Origin: Struthio camelus
Taxonomy: Eukaryota; Chordata; Aves; Struthioniformes; Struthionidae
NCBI RefSeq assembly: GCF_040807025.1
Contig: NC_090942.1
Coordinates: forward strand, 193,930,247 to 193,994,246
Length of the DNA: 64,000 bases
Reading direction: 5' to 3'
Positions 39,201 through 51,200 of the stretch are shown piece after piece. Below the pieces are notes generated by a model. It was not told the origin of the DNA. It was given only the letters and a program-made list of their open reading frames with translations, and made no database searches. Position numbers and translations under genes: made by a program. Numbering within the stretch: the stretch's first letter is position 1; every line of letters begins with the position of its first letter.

Positions 39201-42200
39201 GCTACGTAGCTACATATCTATGTAGGCTCTCTAGAACCATACTGATTTGGCTTGCAATTTGACAATTTCAGGGGTCTAATTCAAATACAGGGAATAAAAC
39301 CCCTGAGTGAACACATCAGTATCATCTCCATTTAGGTATTGCAGGGCTATTATATGGGTGCTTGTTTATATTAACAATTAAAGAAATACAATGTGCTGTG
39401 AATGAAAACATCAGAGTTTGCATACAAAGTTTAACTGCAATAAAAAGCAAATCATAACAGGCACCTTGCAAATGATAATCCGTACAACCACACAGCAGCT
39501 AGGAGTTACTCTCGTAAGTTTATGACTGTTCACCTTTTTTTTCCTGTAGGTATATAGCACTGAGAAAATTTTGATCATCTCAGTGTCCTCTTCTTCATAT
39601 ACTTAAGATTAGAATCAAACTACAGAAGCAAAGCTGTAAGGCAGTATAGAGGCAGCCACTGACTACAAAAAAATCAAAAGTAGCCTTTAAGGGCACAAGT
39701 ATCCTCTTCCAAATCTAGGTGCTTAAGTTGTTACTTTTCCCAGCTAATTGCTACAAGTTTGCAGTGCAGAATTACTGTCTTCAAGCACAAGTGATCTGGT
39801 GACTGCAAAACAAGCTGAAACAGCTAAAACCATAGGTGGCAACAACCTGACCTAAAATGTCTGAACTTCCATTTCCATGCAGAAAAAGCATTCTTACAGT
39901 ACATCCCACCCGCTCAGCAGCAGAGAACCAAGCATCAGCGGGGTGCAGTATTCCTCTACATCACTTCCGATCTATAATGCAGTAACAAATGTGACCATCA
40001 CATAGAAGAAGAAGAAAACTCAGGTACATAACATTTTGCTGCTGCTCAAAAGGGAAGGAGACTCTCTTGAGTTGATAACCCAACTACGAGCATGGCCTAA
40101 ATACCTGGAACACTGCCAAAGTCTTGCCACAAGACCTACTTAGGCTAGCACAGGCTAACCATTAGCCTTAGCACGGGCTGATGCACAAATTTCCTCATCG
40201 CTCACTCGTGCGCATTATAAACTTCTAAACTTTTGTTTCGCTAGCAGTTGCAGCTATAGAGAATCTTTTGCTGATACATAGGATTTCAAGGTCTATTATT
40301 AGCTTGCTGAAATTAAACTACTGCTAATAAGAAACTATGACAAGATGACCTGAAATTAGGATGATCACAATGTGTTGTCAGATAAACATATCCTGCTAAG
40401 GCCTATCAGGTGTTAGCCATGTGTCTGCATACAGAAGCTAAAGGACGTTAACATACAGGAAGCAAAGCATCAATACTGTAAAAGACGGTGGCCCCAGCTA
40501 GAGAAGAAAGAGAACCATTCATCAAGATGTCCTCTGCCCCATCAAAGAGGGCAGTGCTTGGAGAGTGACTTCATTGCTTTGGACGAACAAGCAAGCAGGT
40601 ATATCAATCACCAACGTGAGGTACTAAACTGCTCACAGCTTATTACGTTTAGCTATACTTGCATACAATATAGGCTCACTAGCAAAGATTTCACGTGTCC
40701 TTTCCTTCGTCTTCTGCGGTCATCCTGATCCCATAAAACAAGAATGCTCACTGCAGCGTCCCTGCAGATACCTTGAACGAGTCTGGCACCTACTGGACTG
40801 CTTCATAAACCCCAGTTCATCTCACTGATACTGAAGAAAACCAATCAAGAAAGAAAAAAAGAATTGTTTTTTAACAATTTAGAAAATTGAATGATTCACA
40901 AAAGGGTCTGGCGAGTCCAAGAACCGCTAAAAATCAGAAAGCATGCAACACAGGTGGGGTGCAAAAGGTGGAGCAATACTTCCCACTTTCAAGAGCAGCA
41001 GCAAACGCATCAGCCAAACATACAATTGGCTGTGAATCCATCGATCTGTAGCCAACTGCTAATTAAATTATAAGGAAGTCCAAGACTTTTCTGATAGCAA
41101 CAAGCCATACTTACTGGATGTCTAAGAGTGCACAGCTCATATAAAATGCATCCCAGAGACCATATATCACTGTAAGTACAAAGAAAGATGAGAAATTTTG
41201 AGTCAAAGTTTACAATTCAATATGCTGCCTAGCAAAGGTGAAATACACTATCCATGTGTTAAGCTAATTGAATTAAATAAACTAAAATAAATATGAGTAA
41301 TCATAAAAGACGATACAATTATTATGTGTTTAGTTTCTCAAGTGAAAAGGATCTTGTTACTTTATCTGGCCCTGATGCAAATAAGGATGACTATCATACA
41401 CTAGTAGCTTGCATATGCTACAGAAATTTACTGCAACAATATTTATCCTTCCAGTCCGCAAATTCTTTGTACTCCACAGCCCTTTTCATCAGATGGCAGC
41501 CACATAATCCTTATTTTGAGAGCTGGAATTCTGGCCCCCGTCAATGAGAATTCTCCTGCTGATAAAAAAACATGTCCTGCTTCTGCAGAAAGTGAGTGCT
41601 GCCCTCTTCACAAGAGGCAACAACAACTTTCTTGCAAGAGAAAAGGCTTAACTAGCTAGATAGCTCTCTTCCCTCCTGTGGAAAATGAGTTGCTTTATAA
41701 ATTGGATTCATGTGCAGCTAGGGTCAAGGAACGGGTCTGTGAGAGGAGATGAAAAAAAGGCTTAGTATTTTGGAGTCTGGGAGAAAACTGTAAACACCAT
41801 ACTATCAGGATGCTATCACAAGTTCTTGCATAAGGGCCAAAATAACAGGTCTCGATATAAACTTGAGGGAGTTATCAATTCTGTAGCCATTATACCTATA
41901 TGATGAGGACATGCAGGAAGAGCTTAAAAAATAAGGCCAGCCAAAAGACACAAACGCATACATACATACGTACCTACATCTATACATTATGTATATTTAC
42001 TCTCACAAATTCACAGACAGCAGTCTGGATGCCAATTTTTGAACTTGTAAGACTACAGATACTGCATTTTCAGTTACTCAAGCGAAGAGGAATTTACGCT
42101 TTTCATGTAAAAACCTAACATTACCAATTTCCAAACATTCTTCAACTCAGTACCTTCTCCAAACCAAATATGGATCAGCTACAAGGCCAGATTTAGACAA

Positions 42201-45200
42201 CAGTAAAGATATACAACCGTAAAGACACATATCAATCAGGCATCGCCTGTGACCACTGAAAGCACGAGTACCTTTTGTTGTTGTATGGCATGCTTTCCCA
42301 TATTTCTGGAGGTACGTAATAAGGAGTTCCCACATATGTGCAAACACACGACGCTGGACTATCAAAATGACAAAGAAGAAAAGCCGCATGAAAAGCTTTG
42401 CCTTAAGACGTTTGTACTATTTATCAATGGTAAAAATGGACTTTACACCACTGAACTCAGTGGAGATATCACATACCGTGCAAGAAGACGTGCAGACCCA
42501 AAATCTCCCAATTTTACTTTTCCATTTTGAGTGAGGAAGACATTCTGCATTTCAAGAAAAGGATAAAGATTCATCAAAATTTTTCTAGGAAATGTTTCTG
42601 CAGTTTGTATATATGGAAAACAAAACAACAATCACTTCTGATAGTTTATCTTTTTAACAGTTTTTCACTTGCTTCTTACAGTACTTCTGCAAAAGAAGTT
42701 GAGAACTATGTTTTCTGTAGAGGGAAATGGAAAGGTTAAATGACTAGCCTAAGGCCCCACCATAAGTAGCACAGGAAGAATCAGAGCTTAGATATGCCTC
42801 AGTCTCAGCGCTGTACTCAAACTACTACGGCCACACTTTCTTCTGAAAGTCTGTCTTTCAACCAGGAGAGAATAAGAAAGAGAAAATGAGAGCTAAGACA
42901 TTTATAAACTGCATACCCCATAACTACTAGTTTTTTTTAAACACTTCTTTTATTGCTTTAAATTATCTGCAGCCTGTCACCAGCAATTGGTGCCATCAGC
43001 AGCATGGAAACCACATAAAGGCGTAGATACAAAACGTTTATCTATACTTAGATATTTTCAGCCCAAAATGTTAGATCATTCCATACACTCAACCTTTTCA
43101 TTTGCCTAATATTCGTAAGCTCAAATGACAAACATAGCATGCAGAAGTAACAGGAAATTATGAAAAGGGGAATTGAACTACTGCAGGCAGAAGAGGGTTT
43201 ATTAATGGCAGTGAAACATGCTCCAGTCACCTTGGACTTGATATCCCTATGTAACACACGTTTATCATGAATGTGCTTCACACCCAGGCACATCTGTACA
43301 AACCACTGAAGGATCTGAAATGAGTAAATAAGAGTTATAAGAGCTCAGTATCGTATGTAATGAATATTTCACTGATGGAACAAAAAACATAAAGAGCGTA
43401 AAAAACAATTGTGTTCACAATATCTGTAACTTACAAGTAACTCCAGCACGATGGACTCGAGTTAGCATGAAAGATTTAGTTCTTTAAGATAAAGTATATT
43501 TTAAAATGGTAGGAAGAATGTTTGCTGCTTGTACCTAAAAAAGCTAATAGTTAAAAAAAAAAAAAAAAAGAAATTAAACTAGGGAGTCAGGAGAGGACAC
43601 TATCTGCTGGTCTTTTTATAAGCATGTCGATTACAATTTCACAGATAATTAACAAATTTTTTAAATTAGCACTGAGATAACACACAGTTTCTAGAAGGAA
43701 AAGTATTCTCTTTACACGTACAAAACAAAGCTCTTAGAGACACCTGGCAAGTCTAAATACTAGGTTAGGTGAGGGTTCTGTTTTTTTCATTTTAACTTAA
43801 GATGATGTTTCTAGCTGCGGCAGGAAGTGGTTTTCAATCACTGTAATGTAACTTTGCATCTTTTCCTAAGCAACTTTATAGCTTCTGTGATAGAAGAAGT
43901 TAATGCACGCTGGATGCTTTGAACATTTAATGGGTACATAATATGCAGCCATTTAGTCTCCTGGCTACTTTCTGTTATCTCAGAGTGCGTTATTTACTGT
44001 TCATTTGCAGTACCTCTTATTGTGCTTTAAAATCTGGCAGAATTTTGGATTAAATTCTTCACTTAATTGCATGCACTTATGCATGCCAACCTGACCATTT
44101 TTTGCACACTGTCTGCATATTTCTCAGATACAGACAGCAATTCAATTTCTTGCTTGTTCCTTTCTCATTCCAATTCTTATCTTGTTCTTGTTCTGCAGGA
44201 AATTATCAAAGAAATAATGCTCATATTCTACCTATAACTAGATAATTTATTTCATTTAAAGTATTTGCTTTAAGGTTTTTGTATATTTATAATCTTTTTT
44301 ATGTGATATAGGGTGCTTCAGTTTTCATGAAAAAGGGCTCCTAGGTCCTATGTCAAAATCTCGTCTTTTCTTACCGTATCTTCAGAGAATAGCTTTCCTC
44401 TTTGGTGTTTAATCTTTTGCATTAGATCTCCATCATCACAATATTCCATCACTATATATAGATGTCCATCAGCTAAATTTTAGGTAATTTAAGAATGGTT
44501 AGTCATTTAATCAACAGGATAAATTTAACACTGTTATTATAAAACTTCAACTACATGCTACATATATTATAAACAAAAAAAATTAATCCTGCTCCCTCAG
44601 CAGTATGCCAGTTAAACACTGGATTCTGTAAAGCAAATAAAGATACTACAAGTGGTTATATTTACCTTCAAATGATTCTTTATAGGCAACAATATTGGGA
44701 TGTTTCATTTTAGCCAACAGAATAGCTTCCTTCCTAGAGTTCTCTACATCAGATGAAGACTGAAAACGTAAGCACATTTACATAAACATTGCTCTAATGT
44801 CTTCATATATACGCATTACATACCTCATCTCCAAAAGAGAAATATTTTTAAGAATTGGTCTTCAACTTATTTTCTTTAGTAATTTTAAGAAGTCATTTAG
44901 TAAGAACCTTGGAAATTCCCATCATTTTTCACCTATGGTTTACTATTAGTTTAAGATTTCCTACTCTATTTTTTAAATTGTGAGGGCATCTTACTACTTT
45001 AGTTAAGGATTTTCGATTTTAACAATGTGCACCTATGTAACAAAGCAGCACACAGTGACTATGGAACACCTGGCAGTCTACATTGCATAAAGTGAATGTA
45101 AAGCCACGTGCCTATGTATTAACTTAGCTTCAGCCTGGATAAAGCAAGTGCCTCGCATTTTGTGCTCTTTTGGTTAGCTAAATACAGAGCAGGTAAGCGG

Positions 45201-45817
45201 AGTACCTGATTGTCCAGCAACAATAATATGAAGCTAGTTTCTCATCAGGTACTGCAGATGAAATCGTTGTTCTAGTGAAGCCAATGGGAATCCAGTCAAC
45301 CACATGGAAGAACGTGGATCTCATCAGGTACCTCTTCCTATACTGCTACGCTTCCTAAAATGTATCCACAGACTTTGGGAAACCAATTAGATTTTATTAC
45401 TTTACTTGTTACCAATGACATCAACTCAGATATAGTCATATGGATATATATCATTATATATATACACAGAGAGAGAGAGAGAGTTATGTCTATATATTAT
45501 TATATATATAAATTAGATATATAGTGATGTATATAGTTATAACTCGGATATAGTTATATAGCCATGTACAGTTATATAGCCATATCCTGCAGATGTCTAA
45601 TATGTATAACTCTCACGCAGCATTTTGAAAATATATCCAAAACTATGTATGTCTGGCTTTTTTAAAGCAGAGAGGGAGGTGATACAAATGTAACACTCAC
45701 CACTGGAAGTCTTATTTCCTTCATTGCATACTTTTGACCACTGCTTTCATGATGAACTAAGAGAGCTCTCCCAAAGGATCCCTCTCCTAGTACTTTCAGC
45801 ACTTTGTATTCTTCCAT
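33206..45817 (-). CDS. NEK3: NEK3, NIMA-related serine/threonine kinase 3 (complete coding region, 15 exons)
   Basis: Coding exons in transcript order: 45701-45817, 44666-44759, 44375-44472, 43231-43314, 42477-42544, 42272-42358, 41115-41169, 38891-39091, 38459-38528, 37698-37744, 36683-36785, 36146-36289, 34924-35058, 34128-34254, 33206-33275. The total is 1500 nt, 499 residues (human about 506). ATG is at 45815-45817; a 5' UTR acceptor TTTTTTGCAG just right of 45951 is plausible. The kinase domain spans about 4-258: GEGSFGRA (11-18), Lys33, HRD 125-127, DFG 145-147, and [14 protein letters not shown]. The hinge reads EYCDDGDL where human has CDGGDL. The tail has two RxxW repeats (358-, 402-) and ends in the acidic [15 protein letters not shown] that marks NEK3. 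In mammals NEK3 is linked to VAV2/paxillin signalling downstream of the prolactin receptor and to neuronal microtubule acetylation. It lies directly upstream of its paralogue NEK5. Confidence 0.96.
34090..34102 (+). repeat. Short CA microsatellite
   Basis: A (CA)6 run next to an A-run, just downstream of the NEK3 exon 14 donor, inside the intron. Confidence 0.8.
34924..35058 (-). repeat. NEK3: NEK3 tail repeat exon, copy 2 (RKRW...TLMNIL)
   Basis: A 135-bp symmetric phase 1-1 exon. Residues 402-417 read [16 protein letters not shown], followed by [17 protein letters not shown]. It is clearly homologous to the NEK5 exons at 6952-7089 and 8226-8357. Confidence 0.85.
35059..36145 (-). other. 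NEK3: NEK3 intron, featureless
   Basis: A 1.1-kb intron with no supported exon. The first NEK3 tail exon can be read through into it on the minus strand, but GTAAGA at its left edge is a strong donor. Confidence 0.55.
36146..36289 (-). repeat. NEK3: NEK3 tail repeat exon, copy 1 (RRQW...TIVDVL)
   Basis: A 144-bp symmetric phase 1-1 exon. Residues 358-373 read [16 protein letters not shown], then ENASLLSSS. It is the most diverged of the four copies but keeps Arg-X-X-Trp, Thr and the closing Leu. Confidence 0.8.
36786..37697 (-). other. NEK3: NEK3 intron, featureless
   Basis: A 0.9-kb AT-rich intron. No exon, repeat or RNA gene recognised. Confidence 0.5.
39092..41114 (-). other. NEK3: NEK3 intron, featureless
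   Basis: A 2-kb intron between the exons for the end of the kinase domain. Composition is slightly less AT-rich around 39880-40800. No recognised gene or repeat. Confidence 0.5.
43315..44374 (-). other. NEK3: NEK3 intron with A-run
   Basis: A 1.1-kb intron. It contains an A homopolymer of about 17 bases near 43553-43569. No exon or RNA gene. Confidence 0.5.
45430..45600. repeat. TA-rich and GA microsatellite cluster
   Basis: TATATA-type sequence surrounds a (GA)8 run at about 45468-45483. It is followed by several imperfect copies of ATATAGTTATATAGCCAT. It lies in the first coding intron of NEK3. Confidence 0.85.
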
Positions 45818-46679
45818 TCTTTGTAAACCAACGTTCAACACTTCTCTTTAAATGTTCTTTGTCACAGGATAAACTTCTAAACCTTGTCACGGCCTTAATT
45901 CATTTTTTGAGAAAAATGTTGGCCTTTCTCAATATCTGCATGAGAAAACAACTGCAAAAAACGGTGAAGGGATAACATAGTATATTGGTACCTACAATTG
46001 TCCCGTCTGACTATAAATTCAATTTCTGATCGCTGTTATCATGATTTTACTGCAAAATGAGACCTTCAAAAAGTCTAAAACAATGTAATAGAGTGCATCT
46101 CCACAATCTTGCATCCAGAAGGTTCAAAGCTCTTTGAAAGCATAAATTATAAGCCTGCAGCCTACCAACATTTTTTTTTATCTGCACTTCTGCAGATGGT
46201 TTCATAATTCTAAACAAAATCCAAAAGCAAAACAATGATAGAGAGTAGCAAGCTTCAAGCTGTCGGAGACAACTCTCCTGCAAAACGGTATAAGCAGGAT
46301 CAGGATAAAACAGGATTCTGGACCGTCAGAAAACGTCATTGTTGCTCACGTGGAAAGACCTCAGTGACGACCAGATTTCCAAATTGCGTATCCTCCTTAG
46401 AGCGTAGGGACTTTCAGCTTTGTCATCAATGATTCAAATATTAATTTAGATATATGCACCTGTGCACACACAGCATTTAAATGGATCGAGGAATTATTTT
46501 TAGAGGGTGCATCTGGGGGCTTAACCGTTTCCAAAAAGAGAAAACTCACTTGTTCAGAGGTTCAAAGAAATAAACACACTGATCGTTTTACTTAAAAATC
46601 CGAAGACACCCGCATGCTATCTGGATGGTGTCTTTCTTACTTGTTTAAAACACACGTGAAAAAGCGGGGATGATAAAGG

Positions 46680-47300
46680 AAGTCCCACAACTTAAATTAC
46701 CCCACCACTCCGTAAACGTCCTGTCACGCTCCCCTCGCGTGCGGCGGCCCGCGGGAGCAGCGCCGTGTTTAGCGCGCCCGCCCGCCCGCCCTCTTCCCCT
46801 CGCAGCGGCGGTTAGCCCGGGGCGACGCGGCTCAGCCGCCCCTCCCTGCGGGACGGCGCCAGGCGGGACCGCCTGCCCCCAACGCCGTCACCGGCCTTTC
46901 GGCCTTGTCTGGGGGCGGCTGCAGACCTGGAGGCCCCGGCGCTGCCCTGAGAAGCGTAAACACCCTGAACGCCGCCAACGGCCGGGGGCGATGTTTACCA
47001 CATGGCGCTACAGACCTCGGGACCCCTCGGGAAGGCGGGTGACACCCCGCCGAGCGGGGCAGGCAGAGCTCCAGCCGCACGCCGGCAGGCCGCCCCCCGC
47101 GCTCGCCGCCCCCTGGCGCCGGGGCGAGGGAGGGAAGGGGCAGGGCGGGCGGCGCGGCCGCGGCCCCGCCCGGCTGAGGCGGGTCAGCGGCCGCACAATG
47201 GCGGCTGCCGGCCGTGGCGGGGGGGGGGGGGGGGGGGGGGGGAGGGGGCGGCGGCAGCCCCGGCCTAACCCGAGGGGAGGACTCGAGCTAGCAGTCCGAA
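46680..47300. promoter_or_regulatory. NEK3: CpG island, probable NEK3 promoter
   Basis: Dense CpG sequence about 0.9-1.5 kb upstream of the NEK3 start codon, with AT-rich flanks. It contains an ATGGCGGC (YY1-type) motif on the plus strand at 47198-47205 and a run of 24 G at 47219-47242. The CKAP2 poly(A) signal lies only about 40 bases past the right edge. The long open frames here are GC artefacts. Confidence 0.75.
47219..47248 (+). repeat. G homopolymer, 24 bases, with G-rich extension
   Basis: An uninterrupted run of 24 G, then A, then GGGGG. It could form a G-quadruplex and is likely length-variable and error-prone in assembly. Confidence 0.9.
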
Positions 47301-47319
47301 CCGAGAGCCGCTGGAGACG

Positions 47320-48213
47320 GGGAATGTTCAACTGTTGAGGTTTATTTAGTTACAGTTGAGCTAATCCTCGCATACCGAAATAAACAAATCCAACTTTTTC
47401 CTTGGATGGGAAAAGTTACAACATTCCGCATATTTCAGCTCACTTTCCAGAATCAACTACTACGATTACGTCCAGGGCTCCAGTCTCTCAGGACTGTAGC
47501 CATGTTCCACAGTTACCATTTCCAGCCTAAAACCCATAAACAAACAAATACATGTCAGTTCAGTTAAATAAACCTACCCTATTAGGCTAATGACAAAACA
47601 ATATTAGAATAGTCATAGTAGTTAGTGTATGAAATCCCATCTAAGGTTAATTAGTTGGTCAATAATCCCAGTAACTCAAGGGATTAAAGTCAGTTTTGTT
47701 GAAATAACCGCTAAAAAGGGATAGTGCTTAAACTAGTACCACTCTTTGCTAGCTGGTTTCAGTTTTCAAAACTAAAAGTTGCTATAGTAGACATTGCCCT
47801 ATTGAAATTCCTAAGGTATTTTTGTTCTTTAAACTGAACGTTAGAGGAACGTGCAATTCTAATGAACATATAGGAACTAACAGGAAAACAGTAGCTGCTA
47901 GCAATACACTACAATCACAAAACTGTTCTATGTAGTATCTTAGTCCTTAATTCAATAGTTAACATGAATCATACTTAACATGAAGACACTGATGTGTTTA
48001 AGTACCAAAACAGACCAACAGATTTTCCACAAGAGTCTGAGAACATACAAATTTACAAGCTTAAAAGTTTAGTGACAAACAGTCAAATCCGATCCTTAAG
48101 CCATCCTTAAAATTTTTGGATAGCACCTCTAAGTTGTTAAAAAAGTCAAATCTCTTTAAAAAGGATCCAATTCCTCCCCCCCCCCCTCCCCCGTTGCAGA
48201 ATTACTACTACTT
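47320..48213 (-). other. CKAP2: CKAP2 3' UTR
   Basis: From the CKAP2 stop codon to about 20 bases past its AATAAA. AT-rich apart from an 11-base C run at 48176-48186 (poly-G in the transcript). No coding sequence. Confidence 0.6.
47341..47346 (-). terminator. CKAP2: CKAP2 polyadenylation signal
   Basis: TTTATT on the plus strand, read as AATAAA on the CKAP2 strand, about 870 bases past the stop. Cleavage would fall at about 47,315-47,330, at the edge of the NEK3 CpG island. No earlier AATAAA was noticed in the 3' UTR. Confidence 0.65.
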
Positions 48214-51200
48214 TTACTCTTCTATTTCAGTACTTGTTTCTTCCAGTGCATTGTTCTGTTTCTGGGTATAGGGTTTTGATCCCATTTCTCCCAGCTGCTC
48301 AAGTGAAGACACATAGGGATCATGATCCTTAACGGTATCTGACAACTTGCACATCTTCTCCCGAATACGTTGAGAATATCGCAAAGGGGTTACAATTTTC
48401 AGGTCTTTAGCATTGAAGTCATTTGCCTCATGGTGCATCTTCATACTTAGGAAAAGAAAAAAATTGCACTAAACATAGGTACGTAATTATACAGACTACT
48501 TCCGTAACATCTAGTAGAAACAGCCAGTCATGATTCTTAGTCAAGTCTTCCCACTTCCACAGCCAGAGGAAACAGCAAACAGGCTCTTCCTCTTCATACA
48601 ATTAAAACCAGAGGACTATTGAGTTTACATGCAACTCTTTCCTTGGGCAAAATATTTTAATCTGGTGAACCTTCTGAAATGTGTTCCCAACAGTAGATGT
48701 TTAGGTTTTGGGTGTTCCATCGAAGGGAACTGATCTTTCTGCTATGAGGGATAGCAGACAATGCTAGGGTGCAACTTCAGATTCCAAAGTTGAACGTGAC
48801 TGAGTTTGCTATCTCAGAAGAAAGCTTTGTGCCAATAAAGAGTGTAAGTGTTATTTGTTTTGTCCCAGGATTACTATCCAGATTTTTGCCTTGATACAAT
48901 CAAAATTATCTTCAAAGGGTAATTATATATTGTTCACTTCTGTTCTATTGTAGAACATGCAGCCACATTTGTCTCAGAAAAGAAATTACTGTAGAAACCT
49001 ACTTTCCTTTCACCCAGCCCAGTGTGGAAATGCTGCCACCACATGGGCTCTGAAAGGGGGTTTTGAATTCGTGCCTTTGTTACCCAAATAGATTTTATTA
49101 CTCTGTAGTTAGGGATTCAACAAGCAAAACAGTTCATTTGAGTTTGAGGCCTCCATTCTGATAGCTGACTCTAGGATTAAAAAAAGGCTTTTCTCTGAAA
49201 GACAGTTCTTAGTAGTCTTTTAACTAAATGTTCATAAGCCCAGATACTGCAAACTGTCCATAGTTACCTTAAGTAATCTTACCTTTCCAAGTAAGGAGTT
49301 GTAGATAGATTATATTTCATTAAATAAGATGCATCATTCTCTTTATCAGGAGAATTAAGAGCTTGGATTGCATCTTTTACCCTGTCTTCATTCTGCTCTT
49401 CTGTTTCGCATTTTCCTGACTTCTTTGTACGTTCTTTAGTTTTGTGCTTTTTATTCTTTTTTGGCAAGATCTCTTCTCTTGGTTTCAAGTCCACATCCAT
49501 TTCTTCATTTTTGATCACTTCACTGCTAGTCTCTGCCTTCTTGTCATCTCTCTCTGCTTTCTGGTCCTCCTCTGAGTTGAGATCCTTGAAGACCTCCTGA
49601 ACCTGCTCTGCAAATGAGTTAGCTTCCTTGCTGACTTCTGCTATCTCACTTAAATGAGCTTCTGTCACAGCTCCCCCTAAAATGAAAATATTGGAAGTGC
49701 AGCTGTATTAGTTGCAACTAAAAAGAGAAGTTGTTCATCATGTGATACAAGGGCTCAACAGATTTTTATCTTTTTAGGGAGATCACTCAAAGATTTTGCC
49801 AGCATAGTTCATAATGAACACCTATATTGAACAGCTGTATGGCTGCTTGGCTTCCAAAACTGAAGTACTGACCACTTTTAATTGACAATATGTCATAGCA
49901 CAGAATTGCTATGGTATCTACTATTGAGACAGCTTACGTGTCAAAGAGGCAACTGATTTTAGCTCATAAGAATGTTTTAATTTGCTATATGTTTGATTCT
50001 CAGGCTAAAGCAGCTGATCACAGATCTTATAGAGCTTAAGTGAAAAGTTTGAAACATGAGAGTGTCTCCACCATCAGGTACTACCCTTGTTAACATGCCT
50101 ACAATTGAAAAGGATTAGTTTATCAAGATTAATTTTGAAGGACAACTGAGTTCAAGTACAAAATCATCACAGGGGAAGTTTCCCTAAAATAGAATTTCAT
50201 ATAGGCACAAATAGTTTATACAATTGATTTGACTTAACTGAGTACTCAAACTTACCATCCTCAGACTTAAGCAGGCTTTCAGTATTTTTCATAATATCTA
50301 TTAGCGCACATCGTAGCTCATCCTTAGGCTGAAAAAAAGGTTACTGTTTTAGAAAAAATTCCAAAACTAATCATTTCAGCTTTTTTGGTGTGGCAGTAAC
50401 AGGAGAGTGGTACAGACTACACAACGTTCATGCTATAAATCCTTTAATGCTGTTTGAATACCAGTCAGAACATAACGAAATCCTGCAAACCATGGCCAAG
50501 CTGTTTTTGATGCACTAAAATACTGCTGACATTAAAGCACAGGAATTAAGTCCACTAATAAATGCAAAATTAAGGTCTATTTTGAGTTTCTAGCAGTACT
50601 AGAAGTCTCAATCCTTTATTTCTCCCAGACAGAGCACCATATGGTATTATGATGACCTTAAACCTTTCTCCTTGAAAATAATAAGTGAATATCTATGGAT
50701 GTTACAGAGCAAGAAAAATCCAATTTTTGCTCAAGTAGCTAAGATTGTTATCCTATTATAAACACATTTATTAAAATTGGAAGTAGTTATATTTTATAGA
50801 CAATACTTCTATGCCTTTAAGCTTATTAATCTTAAAAATGAGTTTCTTACCATTGCTCCTGCCAAAATGGCTTCCTCATAGACAACAATGAGCTTTTCAA
50901 GAGGGCCCATCTGTTCAAGACGCATACAGCAGATCCAATATTTCGCAAGCTTTTTAGCCCCAGGAATATTCTTTATCAGATCTTCCAACATGGCACGTAC
51001 TTCATCCCCTTGACTTCCCTAAAGCGTACATAAGAGATTTAACTGCAGCAGACATCCTCAGGCACTATATTTTAGCTGATTTTGACGTTAAAAGGAAGCT
51101 TTTTTTTTTTTGAAGAGTAATTCTGAAAGTTGAAGATAGCAGGTATTTACAAGACTGAACTATGCAGGAATAGGATGTGATCCCTTGAACAGGAGACTTC

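Noticed and set aside
46670-47338. 222-codon open frame in the NEK3 CpG island
   Set aside because: GC-rich composition with a poly-Gly run from the G homopolymer; no recognisable protein.
47380-47400. AATAAA on the plus strand near 47,380
   Set aside because: No plus-strand gene ends here; it lies in the CKAP2 3' UTR in the opposite orientation.
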